Assembly (NCBI GenBank): GCA_028829895.1 | Contig: CM054179.1 | Span: 35,340,617-35,404,616 of the forward strand | Source of the DNA: Sinotaia quadrata | Lineage: Eukaryota; Mollusca; Gastropoda; Architaenioglossa; Viviparidae | Direction of reading: 5' to 3' | Length of the DNA: 64,000 nt | In this document: in pieces, positions 23,946-35,050 of the stretch | Layout of the letters: every line of letters begins with the position of its first letter | How positions within the stretch are numbered: the stretch's first letter is position 1 | The notes under the pieces: generated by a model | Told to the model about the DNA's origin: nothing | Databases searched by the model: none | What the model saw: the letters and a program-made list of their open reading frames with translations, nothing else | Program-made: the position numbers and the translations under genes

Positions 23946-24380
23946 CAAAATATATCAATATATATGAGAAACATGTTTTCATGTAACTTAAAGAATATTA
24001 TTTTAAAAGAATATTCAGACGTCAATTTAAACTGCAAGACAAATCAAGTTAATAAAGTGTCAATAAATTACATTTGAATTGCATTTTTCATCCTTACCAA
24101 CACTTGTAAGAAATAGTTAGTAACTTCATCAAAAATAACTATCTCCTTTACATTCTTTTACAAATACATTTATATATTATACAACGCATTCTCTTGCGCA
24201 TGCTATAGATTTTACTTACTGAACAGTTTTCATAAAACAAAGACTTTTCATATCGAAGAACTGAAATACTTGTGTATTCAATATGCATGTCGTATCACTG
24301 TTGTAATATAACTTGTAGTCAGTAAAGGAACTTTATAGTAAACTCGATTACTTTGCAACTCGGATCTAGGAATATCTATT

Positions 24381-24524
24381 TATATAATATAATATAATAT
24401 AATATAATATAATATAATATAATATAATATAATATAATATAATATAATATAATATAATATAATATAATATAATATAATATAATATAATATAATATAATAT
24501 AATATAATATAATATAATATAATA
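24381..24524 (+). repeat. (AATAT)n pentanucleotide microsatellite, about 29 copies
   Basis: An uninterrupted TATAATATAA pattern with a 5-base period runs for about 144 bases and contains no GC. Confidence 0.98.
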
Positions 24525-26139
24525 TTTGTATCCAAAGCGCAAGTTTGCACATTTGTAATCTGATGCGTTTAAAATATGTTTTACGATGAAAGCCTTTGCT
24601 TTATAGTATATAGCTATGGAAATAACTTTTGTATTTTAATATTTTTAAAGCAACATTGAAATATTCATTATTTTATTTTGTCCCAAACTAGAAATGATAT
24701 TTTCTTACAGAATGTAACATTTAAAACCGCATATGGTAAATCACATTTATTAAATAATCAATTGTATCTTCTAATTTTACACATAAACAGCTTAAGGAAG
24801 TTTTCTTCAAACCAATTTTCTTTAAAAAAAAAAAAATAGTAATTTCCAAAATTAGTGGGAAAGAGAGAGAGTAAAGAATAACTGGAAATATTTTCACTGT
24901 CAGTAGTTGTATTCAATCTGTGTGTATTGAGTTAATTTCAAACATGACATTTGTAGTATGTAATGATATGCTTTTATACAGTTAAAACATATTTTGACTT
25001 GCATCATCTAATGCATTACTAAAATGAATGGTACATATAATTACCATTATTTGCATCATAATTGAATGCACGAATTTAATATCTATATTTCTAACGTCTT
25101 TATTTGCTACCCACATTAGTCATGGTATCCATTATTAACTTCTTTGTTAATAACCATTATTGACTTTGTACTATACCATCTATTTGGAGAAAATTTGGAA
25201 TTTTAAGAATTAAGGCTAGGAGTAACACAATACAAAATTATTCGAAAAGTACTCTCTCAGTTTTGTTAGATGCAGTTCAACTCGAAATTTTAAAATGACT
25301 GAAAGCAATTTGCTTAAAGACCAAGTGAATTACGATCTAGGTAAAACATTGCTCTTGATCGATATTTGCCCTGTACCTAAGACACAATCTGAAGCCCTTG
25401 GAATAAAAGCAAGCAGAAACGACGTCACGAATGGGAGTCAAATGGTCGTCTATGTAATTTTCTCAGGTACCACTTTGATCCAATTCGCGCTGATGACAGC
25501 GAAAGTTCACTTCATAGTAGTTCGCATACAATTTCTAAAGATATTGGAGATACTGAGGAAACAATGACTGTTGGTGATCGATTCTAATAAGTTATTTTTC
25601 TGATAATATACAGTAACCATACTATATGCCATAGCTTACTAGTCATCGTTAATTCATAACATTTACTACCGACATTTATTACTATTAGTGATAGTATTAA
25701 CGATCTGTACTAATATTCTAATATTTAGAGAATAAGAGTATAATTACCTTTTAAATAAGTTATTATCTTTACGTATATAATTTTAAATTACTTTATTTTT
25801 CTAACGATAATCGATATATATATATATAATAGCAGTAGTCTTGCCTTTAATTGAGTGATTATTATTCATATTATTTATATACATATAATGTTAATTACTT
25901 TACCTACTAGAAGAAAAATATCTTTTATATTTCTCTTTATATATTTGCATGTTTGTGCATGAATGTCTGCGTGTTGGTTATATGTGTTTATTTGTTTGTA
26001 AGTAGTGTTTTATTTATTTAGCATTGAAAATCAAAAGCTTTTCAATTGAACATTTGATGGCCAGCGTTATAATAATTTAATAGCTGGGTAGTCTTATAAA
26101 GTTTAAATGTATGCGTTTATTCTTATTACTATTACATTT
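24525..26139 (+). other. AT-rich unique stretch with an unsupported 90-codon frame
   Basis: The frame 25295-25567 is not repeat-derived and sits in a slightly GC-richer patch. Its protein has a hydrophilic N-terminal half and a hydrophobic C-terminal half, with no motif I recognise. I see no splice or promoter context. Treat it as unassigned. Confidence 0.25.
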
Positions 26140-26297
26140 ATTAGTATATTAGTATACATGATCTAAAGTTACAATCAAGTATTAGTATATTAGTATACAT
26201 GATCTAAAGTTACAATCAAGTATTAGTATACATGATCTAAAGTTACAATCAAGTATTAGTATATTAGTATACATGATCTAAAGTTACAATCAAGTAC
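26140..26297 (+). repeat. Minisatellite with alternating 43/33-bp units, 4 copies
   Basis: AGTATACATGATCTAAAGTT plus ACAATCAAGTATT recurs. One copy lacks a TATTAGTATA decamer, giving two unit lengths. Confidence 0.9.
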
Positions 26298-26694
26298 AGT
26301 TACAAAAAAATGGCTAGAATTTTAGGAGACAAAAATCCCACTTTTTGCCACTTTACTAGTGGTGATATAATTAGTGCAACAAAATTCTATAAATTTGCTA
26401 AAATGCAATTTTATGAAACCATAAACTGTAAAGTAAACTATTTAATTATGATCACATTACTTCAAATATTCATTTGTAAACAAGTAGTTTAGGCAGTTGC
26501 ATAATAATAATGATCAAAGTCTAATGGATTTACCAACTAAACAGCAAAAAATAAAGACTTCAGGTTTTGTCATACTTCTGCCTAAAGTAATAACGATATC
26601 TATTCAAGAAAATTCGTTATATACATTTGTGTTATGAATAGTGTTAAAAGTAATACTACCGTATATAAAGTAAAATATTATTAAGCAATTAACA

Positions 26695-27025
26695 CACAAG
26701 CAAGAAAGGGACGTTATTTATTTTTCAAGCCTAGAAAATGACGTTATTTCTTATTCAAGCCTAGAAAGGGACGTTATTTCTTATTCAAGCCTAGAAATGT
26801 GGGGATATTTCTTAATCAATCCCATAAATGTAGGAATGTTTCTTATTCAACCTAGAAAGGTATGGATATTTCTTATTCAAGCATAAAAAGGCTCTTGAAT
26901 TTCTTCTTCAAGCCTAGAAGGGCTCTTGCATTTCTTATTCAAGCCTAGAAGGGCTCTTGCATTTCTTATTTAAGCCTAGAAAGGTGTGGATATTACTTAG
27001 TGAAACCTAGAAAGGTAGGGGCAAT
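26695..27025 (+). repeat. Degenerate minisatellite, about 30-bp unit, about 10 copies
   Basis: TTCTTATTCAAGCCTAGAAn plus GGnnnnGnnAT recurs. Variants at the centre form local sub-blocks (GGACGTTA, then GGCTCTTGCA). 26298-26694 before it is AT-rich with nothing seen. Confidence 0.9.
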
Positions 27026-27550
27026 CAGGGAAATGTTATTACGCAATTGCACGCGCTCTGAAGTGGGAACAAGTTAATTAATAATCATACGAGCAGTCAT
27101 TAAAAGTAGGTCACACTATTCAAAGAAGGCATACAAGTGATGGATGGATTTTGGATACGATCATCTAGGTCGATCTTTCCCTGAGGGATTACCACGCGCA
27201 ATTTTCGTTACCGTCATACCTGATGAGCTACCGTGGGCACAAAGCAAAGGGGAGGGAATTCATCCGCACGCAAAGCACGTTTGTAGTGTGCCCACGACGA
27301 TCAGAAGTCGTTTATCATCTTCCATCAGAAGTACCACGCCTCGCCAAGTTCTCACAAATCCTGGCGACATTTCTAAAATGAATGTTTTTCTCTAAGTTCC
27401 TGTCATGCTACTGTTGTCTTACGACTTCAGTACGTTATCTTAACATTTAGGAAATAGTACTGGAACAAGGGAGGGTCTCATCTCGCCGATCCACGGTGGA
27501 AGGAGGGTAGGGCCACTTTGTGTATGCAATACGCACCTATTGCTGCTTGT
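27026..27550 (+). other. GC-richer unique block with an 83-codon frame
   Basis: A patch richer in GC and CpG lies at 27140-27380. The frame 27144-27395 through it is not repeat-derived, but it matches no family I know and lacks evident splice borders. It could be an exon or a TE relic and is unassigned. Confidence 0.25.
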
Positions 27551-27640
27551 ACGTGACCTATTTACCCATTCTTATCTTTGCATGACCTACTTATCCATTC
27601 CTATCTTTGCATGACCTACTTATCCAGTGCTAATTTCGCA
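27551..27640 (+). repeat. 29-bp minisatellite, 3 copies
   Basis: TGACCTACTTATCCATTCCT plus ATCTTTGCA repeats with small changes at the ends. 27641-28002 is AT-rich with no feature. Confidence 0.9.
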
Positions 27641-28002
27641 TAACGTATATGTTATGTTTTATTTTATTAATTTCCTTATTAGACTTTCTCTCTCTATATA
27701 TATATAAATCGTGTTATTCTTTCATTCATTCATCCATCATTTCGTGCTCTTTTTAGATTATTTTATTGTATCTTACTTTATTGCTTTACAGATCAGATCA
27801 TTAATCAAATAAATACACACAATATATCATGAGCTCACACTCACAAACTTATGCACACATGACAAAATCATATACATACATAGTCATATACATTAACGTT
27901 CTTATGCACAGGTAATATCTACACACTATTAACAATATTCTCCTTGTACCATCTCAAAAATTGTGTACCTTGGATACAATTAAAATGGCGTTTGAAGATA
28001 AG

Positions 28003-28026
28003 TGTGTGTATGTATATGTGTGTGTG

Positions 28027-28118
<92 letters not shown>
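28003..28118 (+). repeat. Compound (TGCG)n/(TG)n microsatellite
   Basis: A TG run changes into about 12 units of TGCG (28027-28075) and then back into a pure TG run to 28118. The alternating purine-pyrimidine tract of about 100 bp is the classic type that can adopt left-handed DNA. Confidence 0.98.
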
Positions 28119-28121
<3 letters not shown>

Positions 28122-28285
28122 TTAAACTTGTATACGGAACACTTATGCTAATTATGTAGGTTCCCTAAGCAACATATAGGTTCGTCAAACAGTCAGCACA
28201 TTTTTATTTTTAACTCTGCATTCACATCTACTTAGGAAACGAGCGGCTAAGACATAGTCCAAGGAGTAACTAATAGAGCTGAATG

Positions 28286-28293
28286 TGAGAGAG

Positions 28294-28338
<45 letters not shown>
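28286..28338 (+). repeat. (GA)n microsatellite
   Basis: About 22 GA units with one interruption. 28339-28740 after it is unique. Confidence 0.97.
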
Positions 28339-28345
<7 letters not shown>

Positions 28346-28740
28346 AGAGTCATTTAGTGTAAAAACGATGCAAGAATTCATTATTAGACAACATTTATTG
28401 ATATTCTATGACTAAGTGAAGGTAAGTGAACAATAGTCAATGTGACTTTGTTATAATACACAGTACTCTAACATGATCAAGTAAGCCGTGTTAAGGGAAA
28501 GAAATTGTTGGTAAGAACGAAAGATGTTAGTAAAGATTAACGTGTCGACATTATAAATGTTAAGTGCGATGAATAGAATACGGGAAGACGACAATGATGA
28601 CTGCTCTATTGCATTATACTGTGGCTAAAAGCAAACAAGAAGAAAAGAGAATGACCAACCTATAACACAGAACATATTTACACGTTCCTTGCCCGCTTTT
28701 GTGACATTTTGTTTGATTAACTTCATCGTGAGTAGATTGT

Positions 28741-28977
28741 TTTGTTTGCACGAGTTCTTTTGTAAATGCAATTATTCTTTATGTTAATAACGTCAACTGT
28801 ATAAACCTCTGTACGTGTTGTTTGCACGAGTTCATTTGTAAATGCAATTATTCTTTATGTTAATAACGTCAACTGTATAAACCTCTGTACGTGTTGTTTG
28901 CACGAGTTCTTTTGTAAATGCAATTATTCTTTATGTTAATAACGTCAACTGTATAAACCTCTGTACGTGTTGTTTGC
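28741..28977 (+). repeat. 76-bp minisatellite, 3.1 copies
   Basis: TTTGCACGAGTTCnTTTGTA plus AATGCAATTATTCTTTATG starts near 28745, 28821 and 28897, nearly identical. Confidence 0.96.
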
Positions 28978-29993
28978 TTTGATTACACTTGCAAATAATT
29001 ATCGCCTGTGAAAAATCTCTATCGTGCTTTATTTCAATCTTCGTATGTGTAGAATTGTTGTTGTGGAACATTTTGTTTGTTTTCATGTGATAGAGTATGA
29101 TTATATACTCTGAAATAGCTTTTGTACTCTTTTCTCTCGTATTTATGGTCATGGTTGAGCAAAAATTGAAATGCTTGCGCGGACACACAAGCACACAGAA
29201 AAAATAGTTCACATCAAAGACCTAGTTGAAAATTAAAGCCCAGTGTGATGAAGATAGAAACCCAATGGCCATTTCAACTCATCCCTCGCTACATAATGCC
29301 GTCTACTCCCTGAAAGAGTGAAGGAAAAGGCGCGCCATACGACGGCTTACAGTTGTGTTCTTTGGCTCTTCATGGCGAAATTGCCACCACACTTTTTAGA
29401 CCATCTCGCCCCTTGAAGATGGCGGAATGGGGTGTTTATATGACGAATATGACAGATATACGATTTTCTCCCTGCAGTTACGTTCCTTTGAAGTGCGCCT
29501 GACTCTCTCATTATTTCCCTTAATTTACAGAAGGCAGGATCCGCGTTTAGCGCAGGAGTACTAGGCTTTCAACAGTCAGTCAAGCTTTCACTGCACTTGG
29601 AGCATTCTGGTCTGCTGTTCGAGAAGAAGGGAACAAATAATCTGCCCTCGATAAGTCGGGGGCCCCCCAATAAGATTTTTCTGGCCTAGACATGGTTGTA
29701 TCTCTTCTCGTATGATTTGTCTGTCCGATACTCCGGTGAACAGTTTTTCACGTTGTGAACACACAGGCATCACTGGTCTGGGCCACCAACACGCCAGATC
29801 AGTTACATTAACTGATGTGGTGACGTAAAGGCAAAAAAGAAAAACTTCTTGTGAGAACTCAACCATTAACTGATGCCCTCGCATTGACTGCGCTGTGTGT
29901 ATAGTATGTTGTTATATTTTAAATTTTGTTTCCCTTTATAAAGATCTTTAAAATAATTTCGATAAAGTTTTAATAGACGGTGTTTATTTCAGA
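28978..29993. other. Unique block, GC-richer at 29270-29860
   Basis: This is among the more GC-rich stretches here. It holds a YY1-like AAGATGGCGGA at 29416-29426 and an inverted CCATCT 18 bases before it. The minus-strand frame 29588-29884 (98 codons) is not repeat-derived but shows no motif I recognise. It may be a TE relic or the edge of a regulatory region. Confidence 0.3.
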
Positions 29994-29995
29994 CA

Positions 29996-30070
<75 letters not shown>
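29994..30070 (+). repeat. (GAAA)n microsatellite
   Basis: About 18 uninterrupted AAAG units, followed near 30140 by a short GGAA run. Confidence 0.98.
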
Positions 30071-30071
<1 letters not shown>

Positions 30072-30278
30072 GCATTTAACATACCTACTTAGAAATTAAC
30101 TGACAGAAAAAGTAAATGAGAGAGGAAGGAACGAGGGAAGGAAGGAAGGAGATAAGAAAAAAGGAAAACTGAATGAAGCAGATGATACTACTGTCAGAAG
30201 TAGGAATGATCTTAACCAGTTATGGAAAAACAGGGACTGGCTAATACTGAATTAACTAAATTAACTAATTAATTATTT

Positions 30279-30375
30279 AATACGAAAGTCTAAACAAGAA
30301 ATTACTTTGGTTAATATTACAATAACTAAATGGCTCTGTTTAATACGAAAGTCTAAACAAGAAATGAACGTGGTT
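30279..30375 (+). repeat. Two-copy repeat, about 60-bp unit
   Basis: TTTAATACGAAAGTCTAAAC plus AAGAAATnA occurs twice. The rest of 30071-30633 shows nothing. Confidence 0.8.
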
Positions 30376-30633
30376 AATGTCCCTGAAGAAAGTGCTTGCT
30401 GAAGGAGCCCTACAGGCGCTAACAAAGTACAACGCACAATGCCGATTTCACAGTGACGCGTGTCGCTCGTTGATTGGCGACTTCCGATGTCCATTAATAT
30501 TTATGGCTGCACACGAAAATTAAAATACTTCACAGCGGACTAGGCCGATTTAAAAAATAAACTAACATTAAAAAATAAACAACAATGAAACTTTCAATTT
30601 CGTTGCGTATTTTTCCTTACTGTCTAATTTTGC

Positions 30634-30790
30634 AGAGAAAAGTATAGTTAAATTTAGCATAAAGACTTTAATAGGGATCTCTAGAGAGAAAAGTATAGTT
30701 AAATTTAGCATGAAGACTTTTATATGGATCTCAAGAGAGAAAAGTATAGTTAAATTTAGCATAAAGACTTTTATATAGATCGCTTTTATA
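30634..30790 (+). repeat. Minisatellite, about 53-bp unit, 3 copies
   Basis: GAGAAAAGTATAGTTAAATT plus TAGCATnAAGACTTTnATA recurs three times. The minus-strand frame there is repeat-derived. Confidence 0.93.
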
Positions 30791-30837
30791 TAGATAAAGC
30801 TATTTCGTGAAAACTCACTGCTCTCCATGACAAACTT

Positions 30838-31830
30838 AACTATGAGTTACTTGGGTATTAGTTGTGAGTTACTAATGCATTAGATGTGTATCACTAATGT
30901 ATAAGTAGTGACTTACTGTTGCATTAACTGTGATTTACCAATGTATTAGTTGAGAGTGACTAATTATTAGTTGAGAATGACTAATTATTAGTTTGAGTAC
31001 CAATGTATTAGTTGAGAGTGACTAATTATTAGTTTGAGTACCAATATATTAGTTGACAGTGACTAATTATTTGTTTGAGTACTAATGTATTAGTTGAGAG
31101 TGACTAATTATTAGTTTGAGTACCAATGTATTAGTTGAGAGTGACTAATTATTAGTTTGAGTACCAATGTATTAGTTGAGAGTGACTAATTATTAGTTGA
31201 GAGTGACTAATTATTTGTTTGAGTACCAATGTATTAGTTGAGAGTGACTAATTATTAGTTTGAGTACCAATGTATTAGTTGAGAGTGACTAATTATTAGT
31301 TTGAGTACCAATGTATTAGTTGAGAGTGACTAATTATTTGTTTGAGTACCAATGATAGATATGTTTCACGTGTATATTGGCAGTATGTTACTAGCGTATT
31401 AGTTGAGTTACTAATGTATTAATTGTGTTACTTCTGTGGTAGCGGTGAGTTAATAGTGTATAATTTGTGAGTTACTAATGCATTAGTTGTGTTTTACTTG
31501 TGTGTTAACTTAGTGTTATTAATGTATATTTCGTTATTACTAAAGTATTAGCTGTCTGTTACCACTGTGTTATGTGTGCGTTATTTGTGTAATAGTAGTG
31601 AGCTATTAATGTATTAGCAGTGAGTTACTAGTGTACTAGTTGTGAGTTACTAGTGTATTATATGTGTTACTTATGAATTAGTTGTGAGTATGTAATAGTA
31701 GTGACCTATTATTGTAATAGCAGTGTATTAACACTGAGTTATCAGTGAGTTACTAGTGTACCAGTTGTGAGTTACTAATGTATTATATGTGCTACTTATG
31801 TATTAGTTGTCAGTCTGTCGTTATTTCTAA
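30838..31830 (+). repeat. Graded 41-bp satellite, about 1 kb
   Basis: The central part (30950-31355) is a regular 41-bp array of TATTAGTTGAGAGTGACTAA plus TTATTAGTTTGAGTACCAATG with about nine copies. On both sides the same ATTAGTTGnGAGTnACTAAT words become irregular and diverged. It ends directly against the plus-strand Gypsy fragment. Confidence 0.93.
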
Positions 31831-31857
31831 ACTTAATTGTATATCATTGTTGCCAAT

Positions 31858-32835
31858 GTCAGAGTGACCCGAACTCCTATAGATCTAATTAAAAAGAAGG
31901 ATGGCACACACCGATTTTGTGTGGACTATAGGCAGCTGAACAAGTTGATTGTTTTTTGTACCAGCTGAACTGATGCCTGAACCAGAACACTTTTCCAGCT
32001 CAGTGAAGCAAAATATTTTTATAAACAAGATTTGACAAAAGATTTTTGGCAAATTCCAGTCTTTGAGGGAGACAGACTGAAATTAGCATTAAGTACACCT
32101 GATGTCCAAGTATCAATGGCGAGTAATAACATTCACCATCCTCAAAGCACCAGCAGTTTTCACTAGGAAGATAAGATTAATTCATGAGAGAAGAATCTGT
32201 CTCTGACTTTATGGACAACATATTTGTGGCTACCCACCATTTGGAAGAACACAGCTGAGTGTTTAGGAAGTTATTCCAGTGTCTGAAGGGAATGTAACCT
32301 TACTGCCCAATCAACCAAATGTTTCTTTGGGCATTTTAAACTAAATATTTGGGACACACAGTGGGACAAGGTCTCCTGTGGCCAGAGGCATAGAAAGTAA
32401 GAAAACTCAAAGAGATGGAGAGGCCCATCTCCAAGACAAATGTTAAATCCTTCTGGGGTTTGTCCGGTTACTATAAAAATTGTATTTCCAAGTTCAGTGC
32501 CACCGCTACACCACCTATTGATTTGATGAAGAAAGGCAAACCTAAGATAGTGATTTCGAGCAAGAAGTGTGAAGCCAGGTTTGGTAGTTTGAAAGACTGC
32601 CTGTCAAGAGCTCCTGTCCTCCATTTGCCTGATTTCAATGAAGAATTCGTACTCAGAACAGATGCTAGCAATGCAAGGCTAGGTGCTGTACTGATGCAGA
32701 CGCACAGTGATATTCTGTATCCAGTAGCTTACTCCAGTTGTACGATAAATGAGGGTGAACAGAATTATTCGACTTCAGAGAAAGAATGACTTGGTATTGT
32801 CTGGGAAGACTGGACATTGCTACATTGTGTTCTAC
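31858..32835 (+). pseudogene. Ty3/Gypsy-type retrotransposon pol fragment (RT to RNase H), dead
   Basis: Translation in several frames gives the Ty3/Gypsy order. The RT start KKDGTHRFCVDYRQLNK lies at 31892-31942, followed by a QDLTKDFWQIPV-like block near 32030 and an APAVFTRK block near 32150. The catalytic-loop region reads DFMDN at 32205-32219, where the family has YxDD, so one metal-binding Asp is lost. The connection FWGLSGYY follows near 32452. The RNase H start has VLRTDASNARLGAVLMQ near 32648, then NEGEQNYSTSEKE. A 124-codon frame (32415-32789) remains open over the connection and RNase H, then stops. At least one frameshift and several stops break the rest. No LTR, gag or integrase is attached. 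In the family these enzymes copy element RNA into DNA; this copy cannot. Confidence 0.88.
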
Positions 32836-34375
32836 TTGAGAGAACTAATATCTCTGTGTTTCTGCATGTAGCAGCTAGCACCAGATTACTTGCATCAGGT
32901 CTGAGTATGAAATCTTCACTGACATCAGGCAAATGGAGGGCAAGTAGCACATGAAGGCAATCTTTCAAGCTAGAAATCTGGCTTCACACTCATCACTCCA
33001 AATCACAATCTTATGTTTGCCTTTCCTCGTCAGGTCAATGAGTGGTTTGGTGATGGCACTGAACATGGGAATGAATTGTCTATAGTAGTCATCCAACCCC
33101 CAAAAGTTTTTATTTGTTTTGGAGAGTGGTCTCTACATCTCTTTGAGTTTTCTTCTTTTCATGCCTCTGGCCACAGGAAACCTTGCCCCACTGTGTGTCC
33201 CCAAAATAAAAGTTTGAAATGTCCAAAGAAACATTCGGTTGGTCGAGCAGTAAGGTTACATTACATCAAACGCTGGAATAACTTCTGTAACACTCAGATA
33301 TGTTCTTCCAGGGTCTGGGTAGCCACCAATATGTCTTCCATGAAGTTTGAGACAGATTCCTCTTTTATAAGTTTCGATGAGCATTCTCATCTTCTTAGTG
33401 AAAACGGCTGGCGTTGTAATGATTCCGAATGGCATTACCCACTATTGATGTTGGGCATCCGGTGTACTGAATGCTAATTTCGGTCTGTCTGCCTCACAGA
33501 CTGGAGTTTGTCAAATCTAGTTTTAGAAAAAATAGTTTGTTCCACTGAGATGAGCAAATAGGTACTTTGGTTCAGAGATCGGTTCAGCTAAGAGAACAAT
33601 CAACTTATTCAGCTAGCTATCTGTAGTCTACACAAAATTGGTGTGAGCTGTCCATTGTTTTGACTAGGACTATGGGAGAACTATACCAGGACATTGCCTT
33701 CCCAATCATACCTAAGATCAATATAAAATCAATTTCCTGTTTTACAGCATCTAATTTAGCAAAAGTAACACATACGACTTTCATGCAGATCTGATTACGA
33801 TCCTGTAAATTCGCACACTCACTTTTTTTCCCAGGTTTATCGATAAAAAACATAGTGAGTATTTTATCACTCTCAATACCTGTCCAGCATGAGTGTCTGA
33901 GAGTTCCAGATTAAAAATAATATCATAAACAGTTTCAACATCTTTTAAACCTGGGTGCGGTACAGATTCGTCTTTGGGTACCATGTTAGCAGGTTCAGAG
34001 GGTTCTTACCATGATACATGTAATGTGTTTTGGTTCAGAGGTAACAACAACACACGTATACTGAATTCAATTTTACACGCTTTCATTTTACGGATGTACA
34101 GACGTGCTTGTCTATTTCAAATTCAATGTGATTGGAATAGAGTACGTCTTCATCAAAGAAATTTCTGGTCCGTCCCCATTGGATACATTTGATATGAACA
34201 AGTGTGAAACTATTAGTCAGAAAAAAACTTCTCTAGTTGGATCTGGTTCCGATTGCATCAGCAATTTCCTAGCATATTCTCAACTTGAGTTCTTTACTCA
34301 ATCTCTGAAATTTACAAAAATACCATCATAAGTAGTGCCAAAGGCACTTTGACAATTTCTATAACAATTAAGACT
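32836..34375 (-). pseudogene. Second Ty3/Gypsy-type pol fragment (upstream region, RT, RNase H), opposite strand, dead
   Basis: Read on the minus strand it starts near 34375. A segment that aligns with the 5' part of family R comes first, then a linker with DKPGKK (33830), SPIVLVK and QFCVDYR (about 33620-33690) of RT, and MPFGIITTPAVFTKKM near 33390-33440. The catalytic region reads NFMED (33333-33347), so the first Asp of YxDD is Glu. The FWG connection lies near 33100, then LHLPDVSEDFILRPDASN of RNase H near 32910. Frameshifts and stops are spread through it. It is a different, diverged copy of the same family as the plus-strand fragment. A 154-codon plus-strand frame (33013-33477) is merely its antisense. 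Confidence 0.85.
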
Positions 34376-34654
34376 AGAAAGAGGGATAGGCAAATTTACT
34401 CTGGCAAACCTGATATTTCTATAATGAAATATTAGTGAATCTCTTTCATGTCGCAGAGAGTAGAGCTGATAAAGAAAGAGTGCACCTTTGTAGCATTAGT
34501 AATACACACATACATACATCGGCATGCACAAAATTCCTCTTACTTCGTCTTTGTTTGTAGCTTTTAACTTAATTATTTTAAATTTCAGTGCACTTCCACA
34601 TATCCCTCCCTCCACCCATCCAACCAACCATACCTCCCTCCCTCCACCCATCTC

Positions 34655-34700
34655 TCTCTATCTCTCTATCTCTCAATCTATCTATCTATCTATCTATCTT
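34655..34700 (+). repeat. CT/(TCTA)n microsatellite
   Basis: CTCTCTATCTCTCTATC passes into about seven ATCT units, after two CCCTCCCTCCACCCATC words at 34600-34655. Confidence 0.93.
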
Positions 34701-35010
34701 AGAGCTTTGCAATTATTTATTTTTTTATCTTTAAATAACTGTACGTTGAGTTCACCCTATCATACCCATTCCGTCCTATCGCTATTATTTCCTACCCCTG
34801 TTAAAAGTGGTGAATTATGGCTAGAGACTCCTAAGTCTCTTAACAATATTCCCCGAATTTCTTCCATCCTGAATTTTTTTTAAATACACGATTATTTCTC
34901 AGTAGGAAGTTTCGTCAGTGTTTTATGGAACCACAGAGGAGTTAGAACACATCTCGTCTGCTGCTGTGCTTCCTGGCCTTAGAGGTCAAACAAAAACGCG
35001 CCATCTAGAA

Positions 35011-35050
35011 GCGGAAACGGAAGCACTTAGTCAACGCATGCGCAGAATGC
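35011..35050. promoter_or_regulatory. ETS-like plus NRF-1-like motif cluster
   Basis: GCGGAAACGGAAGC (35011-35024) carries two GGAA ETS cores. CGCATGCGCA (35035-35044) matches the NRF-1 core, and a partial GAATGCGTG follows. In animals these pairs mark CpG-rich core promoters. A CpG-containing patch of about 100 bp in AT-rich sequence fits, but no first exon is identified. Confidence 0.3.

Noticed and set aside
33013..33477. 154-codon plus-strand frame
   Set aside because: It is antisense to the minus-strand Gypsy RT and connection fragment.
31858..34375. Single recent palindrome or foldback Gypsy element
   Set aside because: The two arms differ at many residues in the same domains, so they are independent copies.
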